Below the pieces are notes generated by a model. The model had not been told where the DNA came from, ran no database searches, and saw only the letters and a program-made list of their open reading frames with translations. This document shows positions 62,001-64,000 of a stretch of DNA of 64,000 bases, piece after piece; position 1 is the first letter of the stretch, and each line of letters starts with the position of its first letter. Source of the stretch: Clostridiales bacterium. Its GTDB lineage: Bacteria > Bacillota > Clostridia > Oscillospirales > Acutalibacteraceae. The position numbers and the translations under genes are program-made. Location: positions 74,402 to 138,401 of the forward strand of contig JAHZDE010000005.1 in the NCBI GenBank assembly GCA_019422525.1, in the 5' to 3' direction.

Positions 62001-64000
62001 TTATTTGGTAATCTGGAAGGTCCGGGTAATGGGCGCTGCCAGATAGTTGCCACCCAATGTGACAACCGTTACAATATAGCTGCCGGGCTCAGTGGGAGGC
62101 GTGGTAGTGCTGGAGTAAATTCTCCATTTGCTGGTAAAGCCGGAATACAGATAATGTACGTTCTCCTGGCTTACGGTTACGTCTCCGTTGTAGGAGAGCG
62201 TTACACCAAAGTCAAAGTTCTTTGCCTGCTCAGCAGTCAGCTTTCCACCAGAAATCTCCTGATTCCAAGTCAGCTTGGAGCCGGACAGACGCATTTTTAC
62301 CAGCAGGAATCCAATGCCTACGCCGGTCTCATAGTTCTTGTTGTCGGTAACAGCGGCTACCGTGTACAGGCCAGCCCGATTGGGAGTGCCAAAGGAAATC
62401 CGCAGCGTATCGACAATAGAAGGCAAACCATTGATAACGGTCAGAATCTGGCCAAAAGTACCGGTGTCAATGTTCAGCTTGTCTAGCAAATCCAGCAGCT
62501 CCTGTGTGCTGAACAGCTCACGGAGCTCGCCTACCGTAATACCGTCGTTGAGCATCTGGGTGAAGGTTTTGCCGCTGACAGCTTCTACCACCGGGTCCAG
62601 AATCTTCAGAACCGCACTGTTGGTATAGCGATCGGGCAAATCCAGGTACAGACTGGTCGTTACGTTACTGGTAGTGCCGGCATAAATGGTGTAAACATCA
62701 AATTTGTCGGCAGGGTCCGTCGTAACAAAATCAGCAGGCAGCTGCTCATCGGCATAGATGTTGGTGGAATTTACCTTTACGCTGACTTTTGCCTTTTTAA
62801 CAGCAACTGTGCTTTCGACTTTGTCGGAAGGACGGTAGTCTGTGTTTCCGTTAAAGGTAATCCGAATCTGCTGGCTGTCCGCAGCACCCATCTGGGGATA
62901 GTTCAGCAATGTGACAGTGCCACCCTCAATGGGAGCCCACTGCTTAACGCCGCCGTTAATATTGTCGGTCAGGACATTTTCGCCATAGTACTCAAAGGTA
63001 AAGTTATCAAGGCTCAGTGTCTCCTTAGCGGGAAGAGTGGAATTCTCCCAATCAATCACATTGTCAAACAAAGCCTGCTTCATGGTGTTGGCATCCATAT
63101 TATACGTAATGGAAACGCCTTCCTTACAGACAACATTGCTGGCAATACGATTATCGGTAGTGGTGACCTTCACTACAACGGAATTTCCGCGGTATGGCTG
63201 GGTATCCCCAACAGAAATCCGGATTTCCCAATCGCCGGTGCCAAATTTGACCAGACCACCAAGGTCAGTATAATCCAGCGGCTTGAAGGTATCGGTAATT
63301 CCGGTGGGGTCAGCATTGTACTCCACAGTTACATTTGCAGAAGAATCAGCAGGCGTGGTAGATGCAACAACGGCATTGTAAATGGCATTGGCTGTGGCAT
63401 TGTAGTCATAGCCCTGCACATTGTCAAATACCATTCCCACTTCGTAGGGGGCTTCGTTCAGGTTGAACTGTACCTGCTCACGCTCGGTAATAGTAACCAT
63501 AAACTCTTCTGTGGTGGGTGCATAGTTCTGGTTTCCGCCCCACACAATGCGAATTTTCTGCTCGCCGGCAGAAATTGCAGGATACGTCAGCAGGCCATCT
63601 TTACCGCCTTCCAGAGGCATCCAGGCTTTACCCAAGTCTCCTACATTGCCGCTGCTTGCAGTGGCATAGTATTCAATTGTCACGTCATTCACCGTCAGTT
63701 CCGGATTAGAAGACTTGACAATTGCAGAAAAGATAGCCTGGCGCAATGCGTCATAGTTGACAGACAAATCCTGCTTTACAGTCAGCATAGCCTGGTAGGG
63801 GCCGTCGTTAAAGGTAATGTCTGCTTCGGGACGCTCCGCAACAGTAATAGTGGTTTCTACAGAGGTTCCATAGGTGGTATCAGTTTCTGCATAGCTGATA
63901 CGAATTTTCTGCTCACCGGTGGAAATTGCAGGATACGTCAGCAGACCATCTTTACCGCCTTCCAGAGGCATCCAAGCCTTTCCCATGCTGCCGAGAGAGC
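62001..64000 (-). CDS. Large repeat-bearing surface protein (C-terminal part, truncated by window edge)
   Basis: At least 666 residues of a protein whose N-terminus lies beyond the right edge; the frame is open across 64000. It consists of repeating beta-rich modules of about 120 residues with AWMPLEGGKDGLLTYP and QKIRI cores, like bacterial Ig-like or MBG-type repeats, followed by a different C-terminal region (about the last 240 residues) ending in FQITK. There is no LPXTG or C-terminal membrane anchor. It is probably a secreted or surface-attached adhesin-like protein. Parts of the repeats are almost identical at the DNA level. Confidence 0.8.
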   Translation of the reverse strand, partial: SLGSMGKAWMPLEGGKDGLLTYPAISTGEQKIRISYAETDTTYGTSVETTITVAERPEADITFNDGPYQAMLTVKQDLSVNYDALRQAIFSAIVKSSNPELTVNDVTIEYYATASSGNVGDLGKAWMPLEGGKDGLLTYPAISAGEQKIRIVWGGNQNYAPTTEEFMVTITEREQVQFNLNEAPYEVGMVFDNVQGYDYNATANAIYNAVVASTTPADSSANVTVEYNADPTGITDTFKPLDYTDLGGLVKFGTGDWEIRISVGDTQPYRGNSVVVKVTTTDNRIASNVVCKEGVSITYNMDANTMKQALFDNVIDWENSTLPAKETLSLDNFTFEYYGENVLTDNINGGVKQWAPIEGGTVTLLNYPQMGAADSQQIRITFNGNTDYRPSDKVESTVAVKKAKVSVKVNSTNIYADEQLPADFVTTDPADKFDVYTIYAGTTSNVTTSLYLDLPDRYTNSAVLKILDPVVEAVSGKTFTQMLNDGITVGELRELFSTQELLDLLDKLNIDTGTFGQILTVINGLPSIVDTLRISFGTPNRAGLYTVAAVTDNKNYETGVGIGFLLVKMRLSGSKLTWNQEISGGKLTAEQAKNFDFGVTLSYNGDVTVSQENVHYLYSGFTSKWRIYSSTTTPPTEPGSYIVTVVTLGGNYLAAPITRTFQITK

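Overview
The window looks like a chromosomal segment from an endospore-forming anaerobic Clostridia, most likely an Oscillospiraceae/Ruminococcaceae gut lineage. The grounds are a complete spoIIIAA-AH operon followed by nusB-xseA-xseB-ispA, strong AGGAGG ribosome-binding sites with many TTG and GTG starts, an Nfn-type electron-bifurcating transhydrogenase pair, a T-box leader and dense rho-independent terminators. No rRNA, insertion sequence, prophage or CRISPR array was seen. There is one tRNA gene (Leu, anticodon CAG).

Layout. 0-11 kb: a T-box-led M42 aminopeptidase with a Cys-tailed membrane protein, kptA, a GHL10-type glycoside hydrolase-like protein, DUF1294, a HAD phosphatase, a 42-residue Cys-rich peptide behind a sigma-K-like promoter, rlmH, yycJ, murA, an M23/G5 endopeptidase and a zinc-dependent phospholipase C-like protein. 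11-14 kb: a polar amino-acid ABC importer. 14-24 kb: spoIIIA to nusB, a TsaD-like paralogue, xseA, xseB, ispA and an RluA-family pseudouridine synthase, all on the minus strand. 24-29 kb: a two-component system with a third secreted partner, then a divergent AraC regulator and URO-D-family enzyme. 29-40 kb: carB, HAD, cupin, TIM-barrel isomerase, a PBP transpeptidase, sfsA, 1-phosphofructokinase-like kinase, two small membrane proteins and a DegT aminotransferase.

40.7-49.6 kb is the most unusual region. It holds a 1114-residue soluble protein joining a Clp-type AAA+ domain, a receiver-like domain and an FtsH-type AAA+ plus M41 protease. Next to it are a zinc-finger anti-sigma-like protein, an ECF-like sigma factor, a YbjN-like protein, a stand-alone RyR-domain protein and a divergent membrane protein with TrkA-N-like Rossmann folds and an RyR-like C-terminal segment. 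At 53.2-55.3 kb, past nfnAB and a metallophosphoesterase, lies a TIR-domain/Sel1-repeat protein. RyR and TIR domains are both linked to nucleotide signalling and defence, so this stretch may encode an uncharacterised stress or immunity system. That is inference from domains and gene order only.

55-62 kb: a TetR regulator, tRNA-Leu, an esterase, and a MarR-controlled heterodimeric ABC exporter with one degenerate ATP site. 62-64 kb: the C-terminal part of a large repeat-bearing surface protein that runs off the right edge.
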